Shown: positions 1-7,080 of the stretch, in pieces
Position numbering within the stretch: the first letter of the stretch is position 1
Layout: every line of letters starts with the position of its first letter
Origin: CAZSLZ01 sp964607865
GTDB lineage: Bacteria > Vulcanimicrobiota > JAJTBE01 > CAZSLZ01
Reading direction: 5' to 3'
Assembly (NCBI GenBank): GCA_964607865.1
Contig: CAZSLZ010000079.1
Span: forward strand, 1-15,141
DNA: 15,141 bases
Translations under genes and position numbers: made by a program
The notes under the pieces: generated by a model
What the model saw: only the letters and a program-made list of their open reading frames with translations
Databases searched by the model: none
Told to the model about the DNA's origin: nothing

Positions 1-1351
1 ACAGACCGGCTTGTCAGTAGCTTTTGACTTGCCCACCCAGCTGGGCCTGGATTCCGACGACCCCCGGTCTTTGGGGGAAGTAGGAAAAGTGGGAGTAGCA
101 GTGGATTCCATTGAGGACATGCGAACTCTGTTCAACCAGATTCCCCTGGATAAGGTGAGTACGTCCATGACCATTAACGCAACAGCAGGAATATTACTGG
201 CAATGTACATAGCCGTGGCTGAGGAGCAGGGTGTTTCCGCCGACAAGTTGCGGGGAACAGTTCAGAACGATATTTTAAAAGAATACTGCGCACGGGGCAA
301 CTATGTTTTCCCGGTGGAACCCAGCATGAGGCTGACCTGCGATTTGATTGAATATACCTCCAGAAATGTACCAAAATGGAATCCTATTTCCATCTCAGGA
401 TATCACATTCGCGAGGCGGGTTCATCAGCAGCCCAGGAAATCGGTTTTACCCTTTCCAACGCTTGGGCTTATGTGAAAGCTATGAAAGATCGGGGAATGG
501 ATGTGGATAAATTCGCTCCCAGGCTTTCTTTCTTCTTCAACGCCCATAATAAGTTACTGGAGGAAGTTGCCAAGTTCCGCGCCGCCCGCCGCATATGGGC
601 AAGAATGATGAAAGAAGAATTCGGCGCAGAAAGTGATAAATCAATGCGTCTGCGTTTTCATACCCAGACTGCAGGCTCCACACTTACTTCCCAACAGCCC
701 CTGAATAACGTGGTGCGGGTAACCCTGCAGGCTCTGGCTGCAGTCCTGGGAGGAACCCAGTCGTTACATACCAATTCATATGACGAAGCTCTCTGCCTGC
801 CTACCGAAGAAGCTGTGACCGTAGCTTTGAGAACCCAGCAGGTAATCGGTTACGAATCCGACGCTGCCGAAACCATTGACCCTCTGGCAGGTTCTTATTA
901 TATCGAGAAAATGACCAACGATCTGAAAAAAGCAGCTTTAAAAATCATGGATGACGTAAAAAAACAGGGGGGCGCTGTGAAGGCTATAGATGAAGGTTAT
1001 GTGCAGCAACAGATTCACGAAAGTGCCTATAGTTATCAGAAAGCAATGGAAAGCGGCGATAATGTGGTTGTGGGTGTAAATAAATTTCAGACCGAGGAAA
1101 AAGGCAAGTTTAAAATTTTAAGTATTGATCCCACAGTAGAGAAAGAGCAGGTTGACAAACTTAAAGCCTTCAAAGGCAGAAGAGATAAGGAAAAAGTAAA
1201 AGCCCACCTGGACAAGATAAAAGAAAATGCCAGAACTGATCAGAATTTAATGCCCTTATTCATAGAAGCTGTGAAGGACGGCCTGACCGTGGGCGAAATT
1301 TCCAATGCCTTCAGAGATATGTGGGGCGAATACGTGGATAAACATAACTGA
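1..1351 (+). CDS. mcmA1: Methylmalonyl-CoA mutase-type acyl-CoA mutase large subunit, 5'-truncated
   Basis: This is the 3' part of a B12-dependent acyl-CoA mutase large subunit, which interconverts methylmalonyl-CoA and succinyl-CoA in propionate metabolism in the cytoplasm. The frame is open from base 2 (QTGLSVAFDLPTQLG), so the true start lies upstream and the first visible TTG is only a Leu codon. About 450 residues of a usual ~550 remain. Family landmarks include SVAFDLPTQ, SMTINATAG, RFHTQTAGSTLTSQQPLNN, GGTQSLHTNSYDEAL (its His matches the catalytic His of the Propionibacterium enzyme) and ETIDPLAGSYYIE. The protein ends after the linker (FRDMWGEYVDKHN) with no cobalamin-binding domain, so this is the split form needing a separate small B12-binding subunit. 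None follows downstream. Isobutyryl-CoA mutase or another acyl-CoA mutase is possible, because the substrate-discriminating N-terminal part is outside the window. Confidence 0.93.
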   Translation, partial: QTGLSVAFDLPTQLGLDSDDPRSLGEVGKVGVAVDSIEDMRTLFNQIPLDKVSTSMTINATAGILLAMYIAVAEEQGVSADKLRGTVQNDILKEYCARGNYVFPVEPSMRLTCDLIEYTSRNVPKWNPISISGYHIREAGSSAAQEIGFTLSNAWAYVKAMKDRGMDVDKFAPRLSFFFNAHNKLLEEVAKFRAARRIWARMMKEEFGAESDKSMRLRFHTQTAGSTLTSQQPLNNVVRVTLQALAAVLGGTQSLHTNSYDEALCLPTEEAVTVALRTQQVIGYESDAAETIDPLAGSYYIEKMTNDLKKAALKIMDDVKKQGGAVKAIDEGYVQQQIHESAYSYQKAMESGDNVVVGVNKFQTEEKGKFKILSIDPTVEKEQVDKLKAFKGRRDKEKVKAHLDKIKENARTDQNLMPLFIEAVKDGLTVGEISNAFRDMWGEYVDKHN

Positions 1352-1412
1352 TAATTTTGTTGTAAATAACATAATAATTTCATAAAACCCCGAATTTCGT
1401 CATGTTATATAT

Positions 1413-1577
1413 ATGTCAAGTTATCGGCACAAATTTTTGTCTTTTGTTTTGAACCTTATATTCGACGCGGGAAGGCCCGTCAGGTATGCTTTATTAAAAT
1501 CCAGGGCGAATTTGACCATACTTAAGATGAACGCCGTTGCAGTGAAGGATGAAAGCGGCGGAGCAATTGAATCCTGA
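1413..1577 (+). CDS. Doubtful small ORF, 54 aa
   Basis: This is an open frame of 54 codons beginning MSSYRHKFLSFVLNLIF and ending in a polar tail. It has a basic/hydrophobic N-terminal half and resembles nothing I know. No ribosome binding site precedes the ATG; the upstream bases are TTATATAT. An open frame this long can occur by chance in such sequence, so it may be noise or a remnant of a lost gene. It is listed only because the surrounding 480 bases are otherwise unexplained. Confidence 0.15.
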   Translation: MSSYRHKFLSFVLNLIFDAGRPVRYALLKSRANLTILKMNAVAVKDESGGAIES

Positions 1578-1659
1578 ATGAAAAAAGGAGAGCGGGTTTT
1601 TAGAGTTTATTTGATGTGAGCAATAAAATGAAAAAGTAATGGTTTAAAAAATAGTAAAT

Positions 1660-1676
1660 GGGTTGGGAACCAACCC
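1660..1676. repeat. Perfect hairpin GGGTTGG-GAA-CCAACCC
   Basis: This is a seven-base-pair perfect inverted repeat with a three-base loop in the hydrolase leader. It is followed by GATCC rather than a T-tract on the plus strand, so it is not a canonical terminator. It could be part of a structured 5' leader or a protein-binding palindrome. Confidence 0.45.
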
Positions 1677-1787
1677 GATCCAAGTTGAGATTGCCACGGT
1701 TTCTGTGAAACTTCGCAATGAAAACATTCATTCAGGTTGCTGCAACTTAAAAGCTTGCAATGGCGGGATTCTTTCCGGGAGCAGTTC

Positions 1788-1803
1788 CGGTTTTACGAAA
1801 CCG
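1788..1803 (+). repeat. Hairpin CGGTTT-TACG-AAACCG before the hydrolase RBS
   Basis: This is a perfect six-base-pair stem closing a TACG loop (a UNCG-type tetraloop in RNA). It ends 13 bases before the hydrolase Shine-Dalgarno sequence. In a leader transcript it would be a stable small hairpin that could protect the 5' end or affect ribosome access. No T-tract follows. Confidence 0.4.
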
Positions 1804-1831
1804 TATTGGTATAATGGGAAGGATGAAAAGT

Positions 1832-2686
1832 ATGGATTTCATTGAGAAATATACCCAAATTGATGACATCACAATCTATGTCCGGCATAACAAACTGAGT
1901 TCAGCTAAACCCACATTGTTGTTTCTTCATGGGCTGGGCGACTCAGGTTTGGCTTTCGAGCAGGTGTTTCAACAGGACCAGTTTGAAGGTTTTAATCTAA
2001 TCGTTTGCGATTTGCCTGGTTATGGCAGAAGTTCCAGGGCAAAAGACTACAGTTTTAATGTCCAGGTGAAACGGTTATGGGCATTAATTACTTTCCTGGA
2101 AAACTCAGAGATTATTCGAATAAATAACCTGGGGATAGTTGCCCATTCCATGGGAGCTATCCCCGCAGTGTTGATGTGTCAAACCGATAGGGAAAATATC
2201 ATAAAACGGTTGGCCCTGGTAGAGGGAACAATTTCACCCTATGGATCTTCCATACCTGAAATAGTCAGTCAGTTAAGCAAAAAGGAATTTGAGTTGTGGT
2301 TTGAAATCGACTATCTGGAGACGGTTATACAACGGGGGTTATTACCCAGGCTTCCTTTCAGTAAACATTATCATGCTTCACTGGTTTTCTGTGACAGAAA
2401 AGCTTTTCGTGATAACGCAAAAGAGATGAAAAGGAAATTGGGCTCTTTTGAAGATGAGGAAGAAAACCAGATAGGCCCCTATTTTGCTGGCCTGCATATA
2501 CCCAGGCTGTATTTTTATGCAACCCACAGCATACCTCTTGAAGTTAAGGAGTTCCTGAACCGTAATCATATTCCGGCAAAAGAACTTCCCTATGATTCCC
2601 ATTTTCTGATGAGTGAAAACCCGCCGGATTTTTACAAACACCTGTATAAATTCTTCAGAACTGAACCCGAGGTTTATATAATTTGA
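1832..2686 (+). CDS. Alpha/beta hydrolase family protein
   Basis: This is a soluble hydrolase of the alpha/beta fold with unknown substrate, 284 aa from the chosen start. There is an oxyanion-loop HG at residues 33-34 (FLHGLGDSG), then CDLPGYGRSS (59-68), which follows the usual strand-loop pattern. The nucleophile elbow is AHSMG with Ser106, and the likely catalytic His is His257 (DSHFL). The usual acid after strand 7 is absent: LYFYATHSIP has no Asp. Glu131 (LVEG, after strand 6) could take that role, as it does in some dehalogenase-like members. The ATG at 1832 is preferred because GGGAAGG (1816-1822) sits nine bases before it. In-frame ATGs at 1760, 1814 and 1823 lack good spacing. There is no signal peptide. 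The gene stands alone and ends at a hairpin terminator shared with the convergent solute-binding protein gene. Confidence 0.82.
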   Translation: MDFIEKYTQIDDITIYVRHNKLSSAKPTLLFLHGLGDSGLAFEQVFQQDQFEGFNLIVCDLPGYGRSSRAKDYSFNVQVKRLWALITFLENSEIIRINNLGIVAHSMGAIPAVLMCQTDRENIIKRLALVEGTISPYGSSIPEIVSQLSKKEFELWFEIDYLETVIQRGLLPRLPFSKHYHASLVFCDRKAFRDNAKEMKRKLGSFEDEEENQIGPYFAGLHIPRLYFYATHSIPLEVKEFLNRNHIPAKELPYDSHFLMSENPPDFYKHLYKFFRTEPEVYII

Positions 2687-2692
2687 ATATAA

Positions 2693-2722
2693 AGAGGGCT
2701 GCCCTTTTGGAGCAGCCCCTCT
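2693..2722. terminator. Hairpin terminator between convergent genes
   Basis: AGAGGGCTGC (2693-2702) pairs with GCAGCCCCTCT (2712-2722) with one bulged C. Read on the minus strand the hairpin is followed by TTTATATT, so it best terminates the solute-binding protein transcript ending at 2742. On the plus strand the T-run is poor, but it may still slow read-through from the hydrolase. Confidence 0.75.
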
Positions 2723-2741
2723 GGATAAACTTTATTGTAAT

Positions 2742-4031
2742 TTAAAAATTTCCCGACAAATTTTTCAATATCTGGTTAGACATATCCACAGCCCGGTTCA
2801 GGGCCTGGTCCGGGGTAAATCGTAGAGAAATTGCATCATACATGGCATCATTTATTATTCCCCGAATCATCTCCCAGCCTGCAACCTTTGGTTGAACAAC
2901 AGCATATTCAAGTGAAGTGATAGCCACTTTGTAGCGTGGGTCCTGCTCCAGCAGGTTCTGGTATTCTTTGCTGTTTATGGCGGAAACCCGGACCGGAAGA
3001 TAACCGGTATTTACTGCCCAGTGCAATGTTGCTTCCCTGCTGGTCATATAGTCCAGAAACTTCAGGGCTGCAGTGCGTTTTTTGGGCGAAAGATGAGAAA
3101 ATACTGCCAGGTTGGTGCCGGCAAACTGTAATTTTCTGGTGTTTCCCCTGGGCAACATTGCCACTCCCCATTTAAAATCAGCTTTTTCCTTAAAAGACTG
3201 AATTCGGGAGGTGGTATCTATATACATGGCACTACGGCCTTCAAGATATTCTTTTCGATCGGTAAAAGACAGTAAAGCTGATTTATCCTGATGTACCATT
3301 TCCACCCAATAATTCAGATCCTTTTCACCCACAGGGCAATCAAATACTGCCTTGTCGTCATTTATAAATTCTCCGCCAAAAGAATAGAGATAATGGCCGA
3401 ACATATCTACCGATGGGTTGAGAGCGATGCCGTAACGGCTGATTTCATCGCCTTTGGCCTGGGTAAGAACCCTGGCGGTTTCTTTTAATTCTTCCCATGT
3501 TTCGGGAGGCTTTACTCCCGCTTTTTTAAATATATCTTTATTATAATAAAGCACATAAATACTCTTGTTGAAGGGAAGTGTCCACAATTTGCCCTGGAAA
3601 TTATTGGCCTGACGAAAAACGGGGACGAGATCCTTTAAGGTTTCATTGGTTATTTCCGTTCCCAGATAATCTTCCACAGCTATTATGGCGTCAATTCCAA
3701 TAAGCTGAACCGTCCAGTTTTCATATACCTGTGCGATATCAGGAGGGGTTTTTTTTGCGGTGTTTTCCAGTATAGCGTTATAAAGGGCGTTATAGTCGTT
3801 TCCCATTCTCACGCTTTTACTGGTAATTTGAACTCCCTCCACTGTTATATCGGGGTTCTCCTTATTAAACCTATCTATGAGTTCATTAAGAACTTTTCCC
3901 CGGTTGCCTTTCATTGCATGGAAAAAACGTAGTTCAATTTTTTCCTGCTGGGCGGATGCGCCAGCCTGGCATATTAATACTGCTGCGATTACTGCCATAA
4001 TTATGGCCAGATTCATTTTCCTTTTTAACAC
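2742..4031 (-). CDS. Extracellular solute-binding protein, sugar/glycerol-phosphate ABC type (family 1)
   Basis: This is the substrate-capture protein of a carbohydrate-type ABC importer, secreted and acting outside the membrane (429 aa). It has a basic N-terminus, a hydrophobic signal segment (MNLAIIMAVIAAVLIC) and a likely AxA cleavage near GASAQQ. The mature start IELRFFHAMKG is typical of UgpB/MalE-like proteins. Further family features are FNKENPDITVEG, PFNKSIYVLYYNKDIFKKAG followed by PPETWEEL, YLYSFGGEF and GYLPVR near the C-terminus. There is no clear lipobox. I chose the GTG at 4031 because AGAGAGGTG (4046-4038) lies six bases before it. A GTG at 4040 would overlap that site, and the ATG at 4016 would still leave a signal peptide. 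No permease or ATPase gene is adjacent, so it is an orphan here and its ligand is not predictable. Confidence 0.88.
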   Translation of the reverse strand: MLKRKMNLAIIMAVIAAVLICQAGASAQQEKIELRFFHAMKGNRGKVLNELIDRFNKENPDITVEGVQITSKSVRMGNDYNALYNAILENTAKKTPPDIAQVYENWTVQLIGIDAIIAVEDYLGTEITNETLKDLVPVFRQANNFQGKLWTLPFNKSIYVLYYNKDIFKKAGVKPPETWEELKETARVLTQAKGDEISRYGIALNPSVDMFGHYLYSFGGEFINDDKAVFDCPVGEKDLNYWVEMVHQDKSALLSFTDRKEYLEGRSAMYIDTTSRIQSFKEKADFKWGVAMLPRGNTRKLQFAGTNLAVFSHLSPKKRTAALKFLDYMTSREATLHWAVNTGYLPVRVSAINSKEYQNLLEQDPRYKVAITSLEYAVVQPKVAGWEMIRGIINDAMYDAISLRFTPDQALNRAVDMSNQILKNLSGNF

Positions 4032-4078
4032 AATTTTCACCTCTCTGGTTTATCAAGGACTACTTTTTTTATTAGCCA

Positions 4079-4096
4079 AATGTTTAATAAAACATT
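4079..4096. repeat. AT-rich inverted repeat upstream of the solute-binding protein
   Basis: AATGTTT (4079-4085) and AAACATT (4090-4096) form a perfect seven-base-pair palindrome around a four-base loop. It lies in the short space between the copper-amine-oxidase-N gene and the solute-binding protein gene. It has no T-tract on either side and could be an operator or a weak hairpin. Confidence 0.3.
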
Positions 4097-4108
4097 CTAA
4101 ATTAAAAA

Positions 4109-5377
4109 TTATTTTATAGAAACCCTCAATGGGGCCTCCCCAACTCCGTGGAGAACCAACTCTGAAGGATTAATATTGCTGGGAACCTCGAAAGTCAGAT
4201 AACCGAAATTAATTCCACCGGGCCGTAAAATAACCAGCCAGTAATTGGATAGCCCTTCGATATATTTATACGCACTGTTTTTGTCGTCCACCAGCTCGAA
4301 TTTGCCTGAATAAATCTGCACATCTCCGGAAACATTCTGCTGGGAAAGATAGACTATAACGAACTGATAGCCGGGTTTGGGTTTGTAGTGGTTTTTGATG
4401 GAGTCCACATACTCAACGTTGGTTACGGTAACCCTGAAAATTTCGCTGGATTCACTCCGGGGCCGATAGGCTGTGGCGGCGGAATGGGAATCAGGGCTGC
4501 TTCCACCAGTTGGCCGGTTGGCGGTTACCGGTGGCAAATTCAAGTTATTCGGCATTTCGGGCCCGTTTTTACCCTGGTTCACTGTATCCGGCCTGGAAAT
4601 ATCCGGGGGAGGCGTGGAGGGAACTTTCACATCTCCCATCTTGAACGGAGAAAAAATTCCCATGGATTTCAAGCCGCTCTTCTTCTGTATGAAAATATCC
4701 TTAGCTTCTTCGCCGGTATCTTTAGAAACCTTACCCCCGACAGGATTTTTTCCGTCGATGGATGCGATTCCCGGTTCGGGAGGGCCGATAAACTGAGGAG
4801 AGTTCATCACCGTCGGGGCCGGCGAAGTTTTAGGTGTTCCGATAACAGCCGGCGGAAGTACATTTTTTTCGTTTTTGGGTGGTGAATTAAGCTCAGGCTT
4901 ATCGGGTAAAGCTTCAGCTGGTATCTCAAACACTTCAGGAGGAGAAAGCCCGGGTTTCTTCTCAGCCGGCGGTTTGGTGCTTGCCGGAGTTGGGGCAGTT
5001 TTTACCAATGCGCCCTGTTTACGGGTTTGAATGTTTAGAACATGGGCATCGCCGTTCCACTCCACACAGGCATTCACATTATTGCAGATAGAATCTACCG
5101 GCAGGTATAATATGCCGTCTTCCATCAGAATTCTGGTAGCTACCACGTTGTTGTTAATTTTTAAAATACGGGCCTGGGGATCCCACTTTATTGTAATACC
5201 CAGGGCCATGGCCATGGCGTTGGCGGGTAAATAAAACAACCCTTTTCTTGAAAGCGGTTCCAGATCCTGTTTTACCCCGTTGACGTAAACCCTGGGGACT
5301 TTATTCTGGGCGGAAACCGGGGACACGGGACAATTAATAATAAACAATAATAATAAAATTATGGCAATTTTTTTCAT
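4109..5377 (-). CDS. Secreted copper amine oxidase N-terminal domain protein with proline-rich linker and DUF4352-like C-terminus
   Basis: This is a 422-aa exported protein of unknown role. Residues 1-23 form a signal peptide (MKKIAIILLLLFIINC...SAQ). Residues 28-118 match the copper-amine-oxidase-N-like domain, a wall-associated beta module common in Firmicutes: VYVNGVKQDLE, a LFYLPANAMAMALG strand/helix, IKWDPQARILKI, and a second ILYLPVDSIC unit. Residues 121-310 are a Pro/Ser/Lys-rich low-complexity linker. Residues 313-420 form a beta-rich immunoglobulin-like module resembling DUF4352 (FRVTVTNVEYV, GYQFVIVYLS, FGYLTFEVPS). The start ATG is preceded by AAGGGG with seven-base spacing. It probably lies at or near the cell surface. 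It is not an amine oxidase, since the catalytic domain is absent. The solute-binding protein gene follows on the same strand, about 78 bases on. Confidence 0.8.
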   Translation of the reverse strand: MKKIAIILLLLFIINCPVSPVSAQNKVPRVYVNGVKQDLEPLSRKGLFYLPANAMAMALGITIKWDPQARILKINNNVVATRILMEDGILYLPVDSICNNVNACVEWNGDAHVLNIQTRKQGALVKTAPTPASTKPPAEKKPGLSPPEVFEIPAEALPDKPELNSPPKNEKNVLPPAVIGTPKTSPAPTVMNSPQFIGPPEPGIASIDGKNPVGGKVSKDTGEEAKDIFIQKKSGLKSMGIFSPFKMGDVKVPSTPPPDISRPDTVNQGKNGPEMPNNLNLPPVTANRPTGGSSPDSHSAATAYRPRSESSEIFRVTVTNVEYVDSIKNHYKPKPGYQFVIVYLSQQNVSGDVQIYSGKFELVDDKNSAYKYIEGLSNYWLVILRPGGINFGYLTFEVPSNINPSELVLHGVGEAPLRVSIK

Positions 5378-5410
5378 ATCAATACCCCTTCCAGGAAGTA
5401 ATCCATGGTT

Positions 5411-5419
5411 ATGATACCA
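5411..5419 (-). promoter_or_regulatory. Possible extended -10 promoter (TGGTATCAT)
   Basis: On the minus strand the sequence TG-G-TATCAT reads as an extended -10 element. It would start transcription near 5404, leaving a leader of about 26 bases with the AAGGGG ribosome site before the ATG at 5377. It overlaps a small palindrome (ATGGT 5405-5409 and ACCAT 5416-5420). No good -35 hexamer is visible. Confidence 0.35.
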
Positions 5420-5457
5420 TAAATAAAGGGTTTTAGCTGTTAATAAATTGTAAAAAT

Positions 5458-5474
5458 CCCAACAGGAATTCGGG
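5458..5474 (-). terminator. Weak terminator after the NapHG-like gene
   Basis: On the minus strand CCCGA-ATTCCTG-TTGGG forms a five-pair stem (one G-T wobble) followed by ATTTTTAC, directly after the stop codon at 5476. It is weak but correctly placed to end the DUF362/NapHG transcript. Confidence 0.35.
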
Positions 5475-5475
5475 T

Positions 5476-7068
5476 TTAAGGGTATCCGAAACCATCATCG
5501 GGGGGAGGGGGCTGTACCTGGTGCTTATCAGCTTCGGTATTCTCAGGTATGGGATTGATCTGCTGCCAGGTATTGTCTTTTTTCATCACTCTTTTTTCTC
5601 CCTGGGAAAAAACCTGAATTGCCGATTCAGGGTTTACCGGGCATTTGTTTTCGCAAAAACCACAGCCCACACATTTGGTTTCATCCACAAATGGGCGAAG
5701 CCTTCCGTCAATTTTCTTCCAGTAAACCGCCTTATAGGGGCAGTGTTCATCACAGACCAGGCAGAATTCATCTCTGTACCAGGCAATGCAGGCGTTGCGG
5801 TTAATCCGGGCTGTACCGATCTTTATATTTGGTTTGTCTTCCAGTGTGAAAGGTTGAATGGCTCCTGTAGGGCAGGCCTGCTGGCACATATCGCAGTCCC
5901 TCTCACAGTGGCCGGCGGAAGGAATAAGCCTGGGGGTCATGACCCCGGCAATTCCAGCCTCCAGAAGGGTTGGTTGCAGTCCTCCGGTGATACAGGTTTT
6001 CATGCATTCGCCGCAACGGATGCAGGCGTTGTCAAAATCTTTTTCGGGCATAGCTCCAGGGGGCCTTATCAACCGCTGATATTTGTGTTTTTCGCCATAT
6101 CCGGTAGATACCAGGGAAGCCCCCACCACTCCGGCAACAGCGCCTTCCAGGAAATTACGCCGGCTGAAACCGCTGGAAGTCTGGGGTGAGGGTGTTTTTT
6201 TACCCTTGAAAAAGTTGATTACCGATTCTTTTAATTTTTCCAGAGATCGGGGCTTTTCAAACTTGAAGCTTATGGCGTTTACCGGGCAGACCTTTACGCA
6301 ATTATAGCAATAGATACATTCTGTAACTTTAAAGTCCCGGGGTTCTTCGGGGATAGCCCCCATTTTGCAATCGGCAACGCATTTGCCGCAGTCTATACAT
6401 TTGCTGGAAACTTTTCTCTGGTTCACAGAAAATCTGCTGCCGATTCCCAGTAAGCCACCCAGCGGGCATAGATTCCGGCACCAGAAACGTTTCTGGTAAT
6501 GGCCCAGCAGAAAAATTCCAGTAAAAGTTAAAAAGTAGAAGATTCCGAAACGATAGGAGATGTCCACAAAACTCAGTTCGGTATATGCCAGGGCGGGAAT
6601 ATGCTGCTGCAGGAATACCCAGGCCTGGTTCACAATGGGAAAGATACTGAAGGTATAGAACCGGTATGCCAAAGAGGTGGGTTCAAACCAGAATCCCAGG
6701 GCGACACCAGAAAATGCAGATGAAATGATAAGTATAAGAATAATGTATTTGATCCAGGTGAGGTTTTTCCGTTCTTTTTTATTGGGAGAATGGCCCAGGC
6801 ATTTTTCCCCCAGGTCGATGGTGGTACCCATGGGGCAAATCCAGCCACAGAAGAACCTTCCAAGAATGAATGTTAAACCCAGAAGAATAAAACCCAGTAT
6901 GAAAACCGGCGTAAATTTGTCCAGAATTGCCAGCATTATGGAATTAAGGGGAGAAATTCTGTTGAAGATATTTGAGGGTTTATCCTGGAGAGGATAGACG
7001 GTAATAAAAAACAGGTACAGGAATATGAGAAATATGATAACCTGTACTATCCTGCGGGCTATTTTCAT
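5476..7068 (-). CDS. NapH-NapG-like fusion: membrane polyferredoxin with Tat-type internal signal
   Basis: This is a 530-aa membrane electron-transfer protein. Residues 1-210 are NapH-like, with hydrophobic segments at about 9-25, 53-72, 107-127 and 173-190. The paired cytoplasmic Cys motifs are FFCGWICPMG (C74, C78) and WCRNLCPLG (C197, C201). Two 4Fe-4S motifs follow at C224-C234 and C251-C261. After a linker, a twin-arginine motif SRRNFLEG (302-309) and a hydrophobic stretch mark the junction to a NapG/MauM-like half. That half has four more cluster motifs: C349/352/355/359, C388/392/395/399, C427 with C436/439/443, and C466/469/472/476. The tail is Pro-rich. NapG and NapH are usually separate proteins passing quinol electrons to a periplasmic reductase; here they are joined, and an internal Tat-like motif would place the second half outside. 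The gene starts 12 bases after the DUF362 gene, whose stop overlaps the AGAGG ribosome site. No NapA or other reductase is present. Confidence 0.85.
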   Translation of the reverse strand: MKIARRIVQVIIFLIFLYLFFITVYPLQDKPSNIFNRISPLNSIMLAILDKFTPVFILGFILLGLTFILGRFFCGWICPMGTTIDLGEKCLGHSPNKKERKNLTWIKYIILILIISSAFSGVALGFWFEPTSLAYRFYTFSIFPIVNQAWVFLQQHIPALAYTELSFVDISYRFGIFYFLTFTGIFLLGHYQKRFWCRNLCPLGGLLGIGSRFSVNQRKVSSKCIDCGKCVADCKMGAIPEEPRDFKVTECIYCYNCVKVCPVNAISFKFEKPRSLEKLKESVINFFKGKKTPSPQTSSGFSRRNFLEGAVAGVVGASLVSTGYGEKHKYQRLIRPPGAMPEKDFDNACIRCGECMKTCITGGLQPTLLEAGIAGVMTPRLIPSAGHCERDCDMCQQACPTGAIQPFTLEDKPNIKIGTARINRNACIAWYRDEFCLVCDEHCPYKAVYWKKIDGRLRPFVDETKCVGCGFCENKCPVNPESAIQVFSQGEKRVMKKDNTWQQINPIPENTEADKHQVQPPPPDDGFGYP

Positions 7069-7080
7069 TTATTAAAACCT

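Larger units (their letters stand above)
1352..1831. other. 480-base gap without a convincing gene
   Basis: The gap lies between the mutase and the hydrolase. It starts AT-rich with a weak inverted repeat (ATAACAT at 1366-1372, ATGTTAT at 1402-1408). It contains an ORF from ATG 1413 to TGA 1577 (54 codons, start MSSYRHKFLSFVLNLIF, end KDESGGAIES) with no Shine-Dalgarno site. It also holds two perfect hairpins (listed separately). I see no recognisable riboswitch core, tRNA or transposon end. A decayed gene, a 5' leader of the hydrolase or an unknown small RNA are all possible. Confidence 0.5.

Noticed and set aside
1500..1660. Possible riboswitch before the hydrolase
   Set aside because: No recognisable conserved core (cobalamin, c-di-GMP, glycine, SAM, TPP) was found by eye.
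1807..1815. Extended -10 sequence TGGTATAAT just before the hydrolase
   Set aside because: A start near 1822 would remove the ribosome binding site of the chosen ATG; probably chance, unless translation begins leaderless at 1823.
1663..1845. 60-codon plus-strand ORF in the gap before the hydrolase
   Set aside because: It starts at TTG inside a hairpin with no ribosome site, overlaps the hydrolase start and has no protein-like pattern.
4388..4885. 165-codon plus-strand ORF
   Set aside because: It is antisense to the proline-rich linker of the secreted protein, with no RBS and a composition caused by the opposite strand.
5521..6189. 222-codon plus-strand ORF
   Set aside because: It is antisense to the Fe-S protein, whose Cys motifs and operon spacing prove the minus-strand frame.
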